A DNA stretch of 64,000 bases from Amycolatopsis palatopharyngis (GTDB taxonomy: Bacteria > Actinomycetota > Actinomycetes > Mycobacteriales > Pseudonocardiaceae), in contig NZ_PQHZ01000031.1 in assembly GCF_003385185.1 (NCBI RefSeq), positions 1 to 64,000 of the forward strand, written 5' to 3'. Numbering within the stretch: the stretch's first letter is position 1; each line of letters opens with the position of its first letter. Under the pieces are notes generated by a model. The model searched no databases and had not been told where the DNA came from. It was given only the letters and a program-made list of their open reading frames with translations. The translations under genes and the position numbers were made by a program. Below, in pieces: positions 8,446 to 17,236 of this stretch.

Positions 8446-8804
8446 TGGCCAAAGGTGCGCACCTCAACGGCGGGAAGGAACTCGCCGCCGCGCTGAAGAA
8501 CCTGCAGGACGCCGTTGACACGGTCGGCGTGGAGGCACTGAAGGAGTGGAGTTCGGACGTCGAGTCCGAAGCCAAGCGGGACGTTGTGATCGACAGCGGC
8601 AACCTCGGATCCGCCATTGAATCCAAGGTCGACGCCAGCCGGTTGAAGGCCGAAGTCGGCGTGTTCGAGGACGACGCTTACTACGGCACATTCATCGAAC
8701 ACGGGACCTCGTCCATAGAGGCCCAACCGTTCCTGCTGCCCGCGTTCGAACGACACCGCGACATCAAGCCGTACATCCAGACGGCGCTGGAACGGTACCT
8801 CTGA
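8445..8804 (+). CDS. HK97 gp10-like tail completion protein
   Basis: A 119-residue protein with the HK97-gp10 pattern: an N-terminal helix (GGKELAAALKNLQDAV), a SEAKRDVVIDSGNLGSAI segment, and the hallmark YYGTFIEHGTSSIEAQPFL. Members help join tail to head. The GTG start overlaps the preceding stop and its own stop overlaps the next start, showing tight coupling in the morphogenesis operon. Confidence 0.85.
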   Translation: MAKGAHLNGGKELAAALKNLQDAVDTVGVEALKEWSSDVESEAKRDVVIDSGNLGSAIESKVDASRLKAEVGVFEDDAYYGTFIEHGTSSIEAQPFLLPAFERHRDIKPYIQTALERYL

Positions 8805-9208
8805 TGGCCACCGCGGCCTGGCCCGTCCAGGTGGCCATGCGGGCGAAGCTACTCAGCGACCCGCAGTTGCTCGAGGTCGTGTCTGGTGTCTTCGACTACG
8901 TCGATGGCACTGCCACATTCCCCTACCTCACGGTGGGGCAGGCCACCGAGGTCCCCGACGACGCCCACGACGCCCAGGGCCTCGCGGTGACGGTGACCAT
9001 CCACGTCTGGTCGAAGTACAAGGGCTTCGCCGAAGCGCTCGCCATCCTCGGTCACGTCGATCGGCTCCTCGACCGCCAGCCCCTCGCGGTTGCGGGATTC
9101 ACGGACGTGTCTGTCGCGCGCGAATTCCACGAGACCTTGCGGGATCCCGACCCGCAGATACGGCACATCCCGGTCCGGTTCCGGATCTGGCTCACGAAGG
9201 AGAACTGA
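8804..9208 (+). CDS. Tail terminator protein (DUF3168-like)
   Basis: A 134-residue protein resembling the DUF3168 / gp17-like tail terminators that cap the tail tube. The N-terminal AWPVQVAMRAKLLSDPQL, the YVDGTATFPYLTVGQAT segment and the HVWSKYKGFAEAL segment are characteristic. It follows the gp10-like gene and precedes the tube protein, the normal siphovirus order. Confidence 0.82.
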   Translation: MATAAWPVQVAMRAKLLSDPQLLEVVSGVFDYVDGTATFPYLTVGQATEVPDDAHDAQGLAVTVTIHVWSKYKGFAEALAILGHVDRLLDRQPLAVAGFTDVSVAREFHETLRDPDPQIRHIPVRFRIWLTKEN

Positions 9209-9210
9209 TC

Positions 9211-9621
9211 ATGTCTGGTATCGACGCCTTCGGCGTTGACCTGCTCCGCGGTGACGGAGCGCCCACCGAGGCATTCACCGCAATCGCCAGGTTGACCAAC
9301 CTTGGCGGCCCAGAGCTGTCCCGCGAGACGTACGACGTCACAGCGCACGACAGCCCGGACGGGTGGCGCGAGTTCATCGGTGGCCTGAAGGACGGTGGCG
9401 AGGTCTCGATCGAGATCAACTACAAGCCCGACGTGCACGATGTGCTGGTCGCCGACTTCAGTGACACCGATCCGCGGAACTGGCGCGTCGTGTGGCCCCA
9501 GGCACTGGGGCAGTGGGACTTCGCAGCAATTCTCACGGCCTTCAACCCGTCCGCGCCGACGGACGACAAGCTCACCGCGGAGCTGACGCTGAAGGTCAGC
9601 GGCAAGCCGGTCCTGACCTGA
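9211..9621 (+). CDS. Major tail tube protein
   Basis: A 136-residue phage tail tube protein that would stack into the hollow tail. The segments ETYDVTAHDSPDGWREFI and KDGGEVSIEINYKPD, ending in AELTLKVSGKPVLT, are typical of siphovirus tube proteins. An AAGGAGAACTGATC site precedes the ATG, two bases after the terminator gene ends. It should be one of the most abundant virion proteins. Confidence 0.88.
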   Translation: MSGIDAFGVDLLRGDGAPTEAFTAIARLTNLGGPELSRETYDVTAHDSPDGWREFIGGLKDGGEVSIEINYKPDVHDVLVADFSDTDPRNWRVVWPQALGQWDFAAILTAFNPSAPTDDKLTAELTLKVSGKPVLT

Positions 9622-9634
9622 CAAGGAGATAGCC

Positions 9635-10138
9635 GTGGCGCTCACCAGCAAGCTCACCCTGTCCCTGTCCGCCGATCAGACCAACGCCCTGGATCTGGCC
9701 ACTGGCAGCCTCCCGTTGAAGGTTCGGGACGTCGTCGACCTGGCCAACGGCACCGGCGCGAACCAGGCCGACCAGATCTTCAGCGACCGCCGCACCATCG
9801 CGGCCAGCGGCACCGACGTGCTCGACCTCGCGGGCGTGCTCACCGACGCGTTCGGCGCGAGCATCACTTTTGCCCGGGTCAAGGCGTTGTTCGTGTCCGC
9901 CGCCGCGGCGAACACGAACAACGTCAACGTGGTCCAGGACGCCACCGCCGGCGCCCCATTGTTCCTCGCAGCCGGTGACGGCGTGCCCGTCCGCCCTGGT
10001 GGCATGTTCCTGTGGGTGGCTCCTGACGCGACCGCGGCCGCAGTCACCGCCGGTACCGCGGACCTCATCAACATGGTCAACTCCGGCGCTGGATCCACCG
10101 TCACCTACGACGTCGTCATCATCGGTGCCTCCGCGTAG
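9635..10138 (+). CDS. Hypothetical phage structural protein
   Basis: A 167-residue protein rich in Ala, Thr and Val with alternating strands (VVDLANGTGANQADQIF, LIGSGAGSTVTYDVVII-type ending). A good AAGGAG site precedes the GTG start. It lies between the tail tube and the tail-assembly chaperones, a position where some actinophages carry a second beta-sandwich structural protein. The fold suggests a tail or head surface protein; no family was assigned. Confidence 0.6.
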   Translation: MALTSKLTLSLSADQTNALDLATGSLPLKVRDVVDLANGTGANQADQIFSDRRTIAASGTDVLDLAGVLTDAFGASITFARVKALFVSAAAANTNNVNVVQDATAGAPLFLAAGDGVPVRPGGMFLWVAPDATAAAVTAGTADLINMVNSGAGSTVTYDVVIIGASA

Positions 10139-10256
10139 GAGCTCTGACGACCTCTGGCCGCTGCTAGTCGTCACCTGGTTCGTAGCCCAGCACTACGGCC
10201 TCGGCTGGCTGGTTGCCCTGGCCGCCATCCACATCACACACACAGAAAGGAACGCG

Positions 10257-10652
10257 ATGAGTCTCCTCTCGCGCGATCAGATCCTCGAAGCGAAGGACAT
10301 CACCTCCGAGGACGTCGACGTACCTGAATGGGGCGGCACGGTCCGCGTCATGGCGCTCTCCGGGTGGGAGCGCGACAAGTTCGAAGCGGCGATGGTCGCC
10401 GGCAAGGGCAAGAACCGCACAGTGACGATGGACAACGTCCGCGCCAAGATGGCCGCCGCGTCGATCGTCAACGAGGACGGTCAGCGTCTCTTCAGCGAGT
10501 CCGACGTGCGGGAACTAGGCAAGAAGTCCGCCGCGGCGCTGCAGAAGGTGTTCAAGACCGCGCAGCGACTGTCCGGACTGACCGATGACGACGCGGAGGA
10601 GCTGGCGGGAAACTCCGAAGCCGGGGTGAGCGCCAGTTCTACTTCCGCCTAG
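10257..10652 (+). CDS. Tail assembly chaperone G
   Basis: A 131-residue protein that would bind the tape-measure protein during tail assembly, like lambda gpG. The start is set by AAAGGAA five bases before the ATG. The sequence (DVPEWGGTVRVMALSGWERDKFE) matches actinophage chaperones. A slippery GGGAAAC lies 13 codons before the stop and lets ribosomes slip -1 into the following frame to make the longer GT product. The same frame is open upstream to a GTG at 10125 and would encode a hydrophobic leader; I do not use it because it has no ribosome site. Confidence 0.85.
   Translation: MSLLSRDQILEAKDITSEDVDVPEWGGTVRVMALSGWERDKFEAAMVAGKGKNRTVTMDNVRAKMAAASIVNEDGQRLFSESDVRELGKKSAAALQKVFKTAQRLSGLTDDDAEELAGNSEAGVSASSTSA
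10607..10613 (+). promoter_or_regulatory. Programmed -1 ribosomal frameshift site (GGGAAAC)
   Basis: The heptamer G-GGA-AAC is in the correct phase (zero-frame codons GGA and AAC) for canonical X-XXY-YYZ slippage. The -1 frame is open from 10589 to 10945, so the slip must occur between 10589 and 10652; the heptamer sits inside this interval. Lambda uses the near-identical GGGAAAG between G and T. Confidence 0.85.
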
Positions 10653-10945
10653 CTGGCCACCTCGGCTATACCGTCACCGAGCTGCTCGAGCGGATCTCCT
10701 CGCGGGAGTTGTCGGAGTGGATGGCCTACGAGCGCATATCCGGCCCCCTCGGCGGCCGTAGGGACGACATCCTCGCAGCGGTGGTCGCCGCCACCGTGGC
10801 GAACTCGAACCGCGGCCAGCGCGCGGCTTACAAGGTTGACAAGTTCCTCCCACATTGGGAGCCCGCACAGCCGCTGTCCCCGATCGAGCTGTACGAGAAG
10901 GCCCGGCAGATCAACGCAGCCCTAGGCGGGCAGATCGGGGGGTGA
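10613..10945 (+). CDS. Tail assembly chaperone T extension (GT fusion part)
   Basis: About 110 residues, read only after the -1 slip at 10607-10613. The segments RQFYFRLAGHLGYTVTELL and SSRELSEWMAYERISGPLG are those of the conserved T domain. No suitable start exists before ATG 10709, which would delete half the domain, so this should be annotated as a joined product: 10257-10613 plus 10613-10945, about 229 residues. It ends four bases before the tape-measure gene, as expected. Confidence 0.85.
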   Translation, partial: LRSRGERQFYFRLAGHLGYTVTELLERISSRELSEWMAYERISGPLGGRRDDILAAVVAATVANSNRGQRAAYKVDKFLPHWEPAQPLSPIELYEKARQINAALGGQIGG

Positions 10946-10948
10946 TTC

Positions 10949-13360
10949 ATGTCGACCCTCGCCTCGCTCATGGTGTCGCTCGGGCTCAAGAACGAAGCCT
11001 CCTCCGGTGTGCAGTCCGCGACGTCGGACTTCGCAAACCTGGAGGACCAGGTCGAGCAGACCGGCAGTGCGTTCGACGGCCTGGGGTCGACGATGGCCAC
11101 GGCGGGCAAGGCCGCTGGGCTCGCGGCCGGCGGTGCGGTGGCCGTTGGCCTGACAGAGGCCATCTCAGTGGATGCGGCCAACGACAAGCTCGCTGCGCAG
11201 TTAGGGCTGACGGAGTCTGAGTCCGCCCGTATCGGTGACTCGGCGGGGCGCCTGTACGCCGGCGCGTACGGGGACTCGCTGGAGACCGTGAACCAGGCCC
11301 TACGAGGTGTGGTGCAGAACGTCGGCGGGATGGCCTCGGCATCGAGCGAGCAACTCGAGGGCGTCACCGCGAGCGTCCTCGACGTCGCCACCGCGTTCGA
11401 GCAGGACCTCGGTGGTGTCACCAAGGCCGTCGGGCAGATGATGAAGACGGGAATGGCGTCCAGCGCCGAGGAAGCGCTCGACATCATCACCATCGGGTTC
11501 CAGCAGGGCGTGGACAAGTCCGAAGACTTCCTTGACACCATCAACGAGTACGGAACCCAGTTCCGCAAGCTCGGCCTCGACGGAGCCACGGCGACCGGTC
11601 TGCTGTCACAGGGCCTGCAGGCCGGTGCTCGGGACGCAGACGTCGTCGCCGACGCGATCAAGGAATTCTCTATCCGCGCGATCGACGGCAGCAAGGCCAC
11701 CGCCGAGGGGTTCACGGCGATCGGCATGTCCGCCGAGGAGATGGCCGGACAGATCGCGGCAGGTGGCCCCAAGGCCACCGAGGCGCTCACCGCGGTCCTG
11801 GACAGCCTTCGCGCAATGGAAGACCCGGTCGCCCGCGACGCCGCCGCGGTGGCTCTGTTCGGCACCCAGGCGGAGGACCTAGGAGAGGCACTGTTCGCCC
11901 TCGACCCTGCCGCCGCAGTGAATGCCCTCGGGGACGTGGAAGGTGCCGCCAGCAAGATGGGCGACACCCTCAACGACAACGCTCAGACCAATCTCACCTC
12001 GTTCTGGCGTCAGGCAAAGACCGCGTTCGTCGACCTCGTCGGCGGGAAGGTCCTGCCGATCGTCAACGCGACCGCGAGCACGCTCGCGTCGACGTTCGGC
12101 CCAGCCCTCGCCACGATCGGCGATGTCATCGACTCCAATGTGCTGCCAGCCCTGAAGTCGTTCGGATCATTCATCGCTGACAACGAGACGCCGCTCATGA
12201 TCGTCGCTGGGCTGATCGCCGCGGTGTTCATCCCGCACCTCATCGCGCTGGGAGTGGCGGCGACAGTGAACGCGGCGAAGGTCAGCATCGCGTGGTTGGT
12301 GATGAAGGCCGGCGCGATCAGCACTGCGGCGCTGCACTCGGCGACGGTCGTGGCGATGGTCGCGAAGTGGGTATTCCTCGGCGTCCAGTCGCTGATCCAG
12401 GCTGCTCGCGTGGCAGCGGCCTGGCTGATCGCGATGGGCCCGATCGGCTGGGTGATCGCCGCAGTGATCGCGATCGTTGCATTGATCATCGCGAACTGGG
12501 ACACCATCAAGCGGGTCACGACCCAGGTCTGGAACGCGGTGTGGAAGTGGGTGTCCGACAGAGTCACCGACATCGCCAACTGGGTCGAGGGCCGCATCAA
12601 TGACGTGATCGGGTTCTTCGAGTGGCTCGGCACCCTCCCAGGGAAGGTCGGCGCGTGGTTCGGGTCCGTGAAGGATGCCATCGTCCGGAAGTTCCAGCAG
12701 GCCGTCGACTGGGTGCGGGGCATCCCGGGGAAGGTCCTCGGTGCCCTCGGAGATCTCGGCCAACTGCTCTGGGAAGCCGGTTCGTCGATCATCACTGGCC
12801 TGCTCGACGGCATCAAGAACGCCGCGCGGAAGGTGTGGGACTTCGTGTCCGGGATCGGGTCGAAGATCGCCTCACTCAAGGGGCCGCTGCCCTACGACCG
12901 GACGCTGCTGATTCCCGCCGGTCTGGCGATCATGGACGGCTTGGAGGGCGGCCTGGTTGACGGGTTCGGCGGCGTGATGCGCTTCGTGCGTCGGATGGCC
13001 CCGGCGATCGCGGATGAGATGGGCAAGACCCAGCTCAACCCGATGGGCATGGCTGCGCAGGAAGTTCTGGACGCGCTCTCCGCAGGGAAGAAGGTGTTCG
13101 AGGACTTCAGCTTCAAGGGCATGTCGGACAACCTCGACCGATTCAACGACAAATTTGCTGACCAGTGGGACCCGAGCAAGGAGTCCGACCCACGGAAGTG
13201 GCTGCAAGGGGTTGTCTCCTCTAACACTGCCAACCGCGTAAACGATGGCGGCACGAAGGTGACGTTCGATGTGGACGGTGCAGACGAGGACATGAAGCGC
13301 CTCATCCGCAAAATGGTGCGGGTCGACGGCGGCGACGTCCAGAAGACATTCGGGAGGTGA
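10949..13360 (+). CDS. Tape measure protein
   Basis: An 803-residue protein that sets tail length and probably helps DNA entry. The N-terminal half is helical and Ala/Gly-rich with TMP-like segments (LGLTESESARIGDSAGRLY). Three hydrophobic segments at about 410-436, 450-480 and 488-516 are typical of tape measures. A repeated tryptophan-rich region (VWNAVWKWVSDRVTDIANWV) follows. By the usual rule of about 0.15 nm per residue, the tail would be near 120 nm (inference). It directly follows the chaperones. Confidence 0.93.
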   Translation: MSTLASLMVSLGLKNEASSGVQSATSDFANLEDQVEQTGSAFDGLGSTMATAGKAAGLAAGGAVAVGLTEAISVDAANDKLAAQLGLTESESARIGDSAGRLYAGAYGDSLETVNQALRGVVQNVGGMASASSEQLEGVTASVLDVATAFEQDLGGVTKAVGQMMKTGMASSAEEALDIITIGFQQGVDKSEDFLDTINEYGTQFRKLGLDGATATGLLSQGLQAGARDADVVADAIKEFSIRAIDGSKATAEGFTAIGMSAEEMAGQIAAGGPKATEALTAVLDSLRAMEDPVARDAAAVALFGTQAEDLGEALFALDPAAAVNALGDVEGAASKMGDTLNDNAQTNLTSFWRQAKTAFVDLVGGKVLPIVNATASTLASTFGPALATIGDVIDSNVLPALKSFGSFIADNETPLMIVAGLIAAVFIPHLIALGVAATVNAAKVSIAWLVMKAGAISTAALHSATVVAMVAKWVFLGVQSLIQAARVAAAWLIAMGPIGWVIAAVIAIVALIIANWDTIKRVTTQVWNAVWKWVSDRVTDIANWVEGRINDVIGFFEWLGTLPGKVGAWFGSVKDAIVRKFQQAVDWVRGIPGKVLGALGDLGQLLWEAGSSIITGLLDGIKNAARKVWDFVSGIGSKIASLKGPLPYDRTLLIPAGLAIMDGLEGGLVDGFGGVMRFVRRMAPAIADEMGKTQLNPMGMAAQEVLDALSAGKKVFEDFSFKGMSDNLDRFNDKFADQWDPSKESDPRKWLQGVVSSNTANRVNDGGTKVTFDVDGADEDMKRLIRKMVRVDGGDVQKTFGR

Positions 13361-13364
13361 CCGG

Positions 13365-16300
13365 GTGCCTCAGGATCTCTACTTCGAGCTTCACTACGAC
13401 GGGGTGTGGAATGACATCACCGGTGATGTCCGTGTCCGTAAGGACGTCGCCATCAGGCAGGGAAGGCAGGATGAGGCATCCAACGCGAGCCCGTCGACAT
13501 TCAGCCTGCAGCTGAACAACCGGCACGGCCGTTACTCGCCCCGCAATCCTCGCTCCCCGTTGTTCGGGAAGATCGGGCGTAACACACCGATCAGGACCCG
13601 CGTAGGAGCGCGCGCGTCGCGGCTGGTCCTTCCCGAAGTGGAGAGCGCGTACGCGTCTACCCCGGACGCCGCGGCTCTCGACATCACTGGCGATCTGGAT
13701 CTGCGTATTGACGTGGAACCCGCCGCGTGGCGGAACCCGGAAGCGAAAGCGTTCGCTAGGAAGTTCAAGTTTTCCACCGACGAGCTCTCGTGGTCGTGGT
13801 TCCTGCAGCCGGACGGCACCGTACGGCTGTGGTGGTCCCCGGACGGAAGCGACGCCTCCAGGATCCGCGCCAACTCGACGGTGCCGGTCCCAGAAGGCGG
13901 CCGCCAGTCGGTGCGCGTCACGCTCGACGTGGATAACGGCGCCGGAGTGTGGGAAGCGCGGTTCTACACCGCCACCACCCTCGACGGCCCCTGGACACAA
14001 CTCGGGGACACGGTCACCGGTGCGGCCGTAACCTCACTGTTCGCGTCCGACCAGCCGGTGGAGATCGGGCGCATGGGCCCCGACGGGTTTTTCGACGTGT
14101 TCCCCCTCAAAGGTTCGGTCTATGGCTTCCAGGTGCGCAACGGCATCGACGGCACCCTCGTCGCGGGACCGGACTTCACCACCGTCGAGGCGGGGGACCG
14201 TAGCTTCACCGACAGCGCCGGCCTGGTGTGGAGCGTCAACGGGCCCGCCTACATCGAAGACCTGTCGGTGCGCATGTCCGGTGAAGTGTCGGAGTGGCCA
14301 GCCCGCTGGGACTTGTCGGGCAGCGACGTGACCGTGCCGATCGTCGCGTCCGGTATCCGGCGACGGCTATCGCAAGGCGCGAGCCCCCTCAGTAGTGCCC
14401 TGTACCGGGGGATCACCGGCGGCAACATCACCACGCCGGTGGCGTACTGGCCGTGCGAGGACGGTAAGAACGCCACCGAGTTCGGGTCAGCGCTCGGGCA
14501 TGGACCGATGCGCATCTTCGGTGGCACCAAGGTGAAACCCGCCGCGTTCGGTGACTTCGCCGCGTCGCTACCGGTCCCTACGGTCAGCACGGGCGGTCGG
14601 TTTCAGGGGGACATTCCGGCCTATCCGGAATCGAATTTCCTGCGCTCGATGCAACTGGTCAAGATCCCCGACGAGGGCGTGTCGAGCGAACAGAACCAGA
14701 TGCGGCTGCGCACCACTGGCGGGACAACCGAGGCGTGGAACCTTCTCATTAATGCTGCCGGAGATCTGCGGCTGGTGTGTTTCGCGCACGGTGGTGCGAC
14801 CCTGGTGGACCAGACGGTTGTCTTCAACCTCAACGGCGCATCGGGACTGATCTGGATTTACCTTGTCCAGAACGGCGCCGACATCGACTGGCAAATGGGT
14901 TTCGGCGCAGTCGGCGCCGAGGGGGCCGGAATAGCCTCCGGCACCCTGGCGGGGCATTCGTTCGGGCGGGCACACCAGGTGATTGTCGGGCAGGACTTCA
15001 ACCTGAACGACGTCACTGTCGGGCATGTTCACGTACTCCACACTGACGAGTTCTGGGAGATCCTCAACTTCGCGAAGGCGTGGGACGGGGACACCGCCAA
15101 GAAGCGCATCACCCGGCTGGCCGCGGAAGAAAACGTGCCCCTCACGGTCGGCGCTGGCGACACCACCACAGTGGGCCCTCAACGCCCCCTGACGTTCCTC
15201 GACTTGACGGACGAAGCAGCCGAGGCTGACCTGGGTATCCTCACGGACCGGCGGGACACTCTGGCGCTGCACTACCGGCCGCGGGAGTCGCTGTACAGCC
15301 AGACCCCGGCGCTCACACTGGACTACGCGGCCAGTGACGTGTCGGAGCCGTTCGAACCGGTCGAGGATGACGAGGCGCTGCGCAACGACCTCACCGTCAA
15401 CCGCGTCGATGGCGGCTCGGCTCAAGCCACGCAGGAAACCGGGCCACTCTCGATACAGCCACCACCGCTCGGCGTAGGCCGATACGACGCGTCGGTGGAC
15501 ATCAACGTCGAAGACGACAGCCAACTCCCCGACCAGGCGGGATGGCGCCTACACCTGGGGACCGTCGACGAGGCGAGATATCCCACGGTCACGGTGGATC
15601 TGCACGCTAACCCGCACTTGATTGAGTCGGTAAAAGCGGTGGAGGTGGGAGACCGAATAACCATCACCAACCCCCCGAAGTGGCTGCCGCCGGAAATGAT
15701 CGACCTCATCGTGCAGGGCTACCAGGAGGTCCTGAGCGTCTTCGTCTGGACGATCACATTCAACTGCACGCCCGGGTCGCCGTGGAACGTATGGGTGCTG
15801 GAGGACCCCGAGCACTCGCGCCTGGACTCGGCGTACAGCGAAACCACGACCTCGTTTGTCGCGGGCACGGACACCGCGCTGTCTGTCGCCGGGGGGCGGT
15901 TCGAAGGGTTCGAACCGGGCGACCAGGTCGTGGTCTACACCGACGGTGGCGATCTCGGGTGGGTCCGCGACGACACGGAATCCCACGCGGGCGGCTGGTC
16001 GCTGCGTTCCGGTGCGATCACCTCGAGCCAAACCTCTGACGCTGTGGTGACGGTTCCAGACCGCACAACGCACGCGTCGTTTTGGTACAAGGTGTCCTCG
16101 GAATCCGGGTTCGATGCGTTCCGATTCCTGATCGACGGTGTCGAGCAGTTTTCGGCGTCGGGTGAGGTTGCCTGGACGAAAACCACGTACGCGGTGACCC
16201 CGGGGCAGACACTCACCTTCCGCTACGCAAAAGACACGTCCGTCGACGGCGGACAGGATGCTGCGTGGATCGACGATCTGCTGTTGGCCGGGGCGGAATG

Positions 16301-16496
16301 GGAAACCGATCCGGTATTGAGCCAGGTTCCGTTCGACATTCAGGTGTCTGGTGTCCGGCTGCGGGTGACCGCGATTACGGGCGAAACCAGCCCGCAGACG
16401 TTCACCGTCGAACAGACCCCGGTCAACGGGGTCACCAAAACCATCCCGGCCGGTGAACGTGTTCGGCTCACGCACCGCGCCGTTCTCGCACTGTAA
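13365..16496 (+). CDS. Large minor tail protein with lectin-like domain
   Basis: A 1043-residue protein with a GTG start preceded by GGGAGGTGA. The first 100 residues carry a SPSTFSLQLNNRHGRYSPRN motif common in actinophage minor tail proteins of the distal tail or baseplate. Residues about 85-290 look like a LamG/concanavalin-type jelly roll, which could bind carbohydrate. A later region (about 820-1000) resembles a second beta-sandwich domain. It likely joins the tail tip and contacts the host surface; exact subunit type is not resolved. Confidence 0.78.
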   Translation: MPQDLYFELHYDGVWNDITGDVRVRKDVAIRQGRQDEASNASPSTFSLQLNNRHGRYSPRNPRSPLFGKIGRNTPIRTRVGARASRLVLPEVESAYASTPDAAALDITGDLDLRIDVEPAAWRNPEAKAFARKFKFSTDELSWSWFLQPDGTVRLWWSPDGSDASRIRANSTVPVPEGGRQSVRVTLDVDNGAGVWEARFYTATTLDGPWTQLGDTVTGAAVTSLFASDQPVEIGRMGPDGFFDVFPLKGSVYGFQVRNGIDGTLVAGPDFTTVEAGDRSFTDSAGLVWSVNGPAYIEDLSVRMSGEVSEWPARWDLSGSDVTVPIVASGIRRRLSQGASPLSSALYRGITGGNITTPVAYWPCEDGKNATEFGSALGHGPMRIFGGTKVKPAAFGDFAASLPVPTVSTGGRFQGDIPAYPESNFLRSMQLVKIPDEGVSSEQNQMRLRTTGGTTEAWNLLINAAGDLRLVCFAHGGATLVDQTVVFNLNGASGLIWIYLVQNGADIDWQMGFGAVGAEGAGIASGTLAGHSFGRAHQVIVGQDFNLNDVTVGHVHVLHTDEFWEILNFAKAWDGDTAKKRITRLAAEENVPLTVGAGDTTTVGPQRPLTFLDLTDEAAEADLGILTDRRDTLALHYRPRESLYSQTPALTLDYAASDVSEPFEPVEDDEALRNDLTVNRVDGGSAQATQETGPLSIQPPPLGVGRYDASVDINVEDDSQLPDQAGWRLHLGTVDEARYPTVTVDLHANPHLIESVKAVEVGDRITITNPPKWLPPEMIDLIVQGYQEVLSVFVWTITFNCTPGSPWNVWVLEDPEHSRLDSAYSETTTSFVAGTDTALSVAGGRFEGFEPGDQVVVYTDGGDLGWVRDDTESHAGGWSLRSGAITSSQTSDAVVTVPDRTTHASFWYKVSSESGFDAFRFLIDGVEQFSASGEVAWTKTTYAVTPGQTLTFRYAKDTSVDGGQDAAWIDDLLLAGAEWETDPVLSQVPFDIQVSGVRLRVTAITGETSPQTFTVEQTPVNGVTKTIPAGERVRLTHRAVLAL

Positions 16497-16507
16497 GGAG
16501 AGCGACC

Positions 16508-16963
16508 ATGGCACTTCGCGCTGGCCGTTTCGTCACAGCGCAGGACCTGGCAGAACCGTGGGTTGAGTACACGCCGACGTGGTCGACATCTGGCACTCAA
16601 CCGAGCGTCGGCAACGGGGACCTAAAGGGCCAGTGGAACCGCATCAGCGACCTCGTGCACTTGACGGTCTACCTGTTGTGGGGATCGACCACCACGGGCG
16701 GCACGAACAGCTGGGCTTTCTCTCTGCCTTCGGAAGCACAGGCCGCACTATCACCACACGACCCGTGGCAAATTTTCGTCGGCTCGGGTGTTCTCCGTGA
16801 CGTCAGCGCATTCAACTACTGGGCCATATCGTCGACGGTGAATGCCAGCGGCGACAGCATCAACGGCGTTTTCTCCAACGGCCTGGTCGCGGGGAATGCT
16901 CCCTTTACGTGGGCAGCGGACGACCACCTCACACTCACCGCGACGTATCGGGCCGCATCGTGA
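16508..16963 (+). CDS. Putative tail tip or receptor-binding protein
   Basis: A 151-residue protein preceded by AAGGAG. The N-terminus (RAGRFVTAQDLAEPWVEYTP) resembles the short anchor found on actinophage tail-tip proteins. A Ser/Thr/Gly-rich beta region with aromatic residues follows. The stop overlaps the next gene's GTG. Being the last structural gene before lysis, it is a plausible host-binding protein. No enzymatic motif was seen. Confidence 0.6.
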   Translation: MALRAGRFVTAQDLAEPWVEYTPTWSTSGTQPSVGNGDLKGQWNRISDLVHLTVYLLWGSTTTGGTNSWAFSLPSEAQAALSPHDPWQIFVGSGVLRDVSAFNYWAISSTVNASGDSINGVFSNGLVAGNAPFTWAADDHLTLTATYRAAS

Positions 16964-17232
16964 GTGACGCCGTTGTCGTCGCTCTGATTACTGCGCTCGG
17001 TGCGCTGCTCACGGCGGTGATCGTGGAGACGATCCGCCGCGAGCGCGCGCAGAAGGCCACCGATCGGACCTTGCAGACCCTCGTCGGTCAGGTGACACCG
17101 AACAGTGGCAGCTCGATGCACGACGCCGTCACCACCATCGGCAAAACCCTTGAGCAGGTCCGCGAGACACAAGGGCAGCACGGTGAGCGCCTGGCCGCTG
17201 TCGAGGCCCACGTCGAACACCTAAGGAGCTGA
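16960..17232 (+). CDS. Small membrane-anchored phage protein
   Basis: A 90-residue protein with a GTG start overlapping the preceding stop. An N-terminal transmembrane helix (AVVVALITALGALLTAVIVE) is followed by a charged helical, coiled-coil-like tail (TQGQHGERLAAVEAHVEHL). Proteins of this layout commonly precede lysin genes in actinophages and may act as holin partners or antiholins. The lysis role is inferred from context. Confidence 0.65.
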   Translation: MSDAVVVALITALGALLTAVIVETIRRERAQKATDRTLQTLVGQVTPNSGSSMHDAVTTIGKTLEQVRETQGQHGERLAAVEAHVEHLRS

Positions 17233-17236
17233 CCTT

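Noticed and set aside
15549..16514. 321-residue minus-strand frame opposite the large tail protein
   Set aside because: Arg-rich shadow translation, fully covered by a convincing plus-strand gene.
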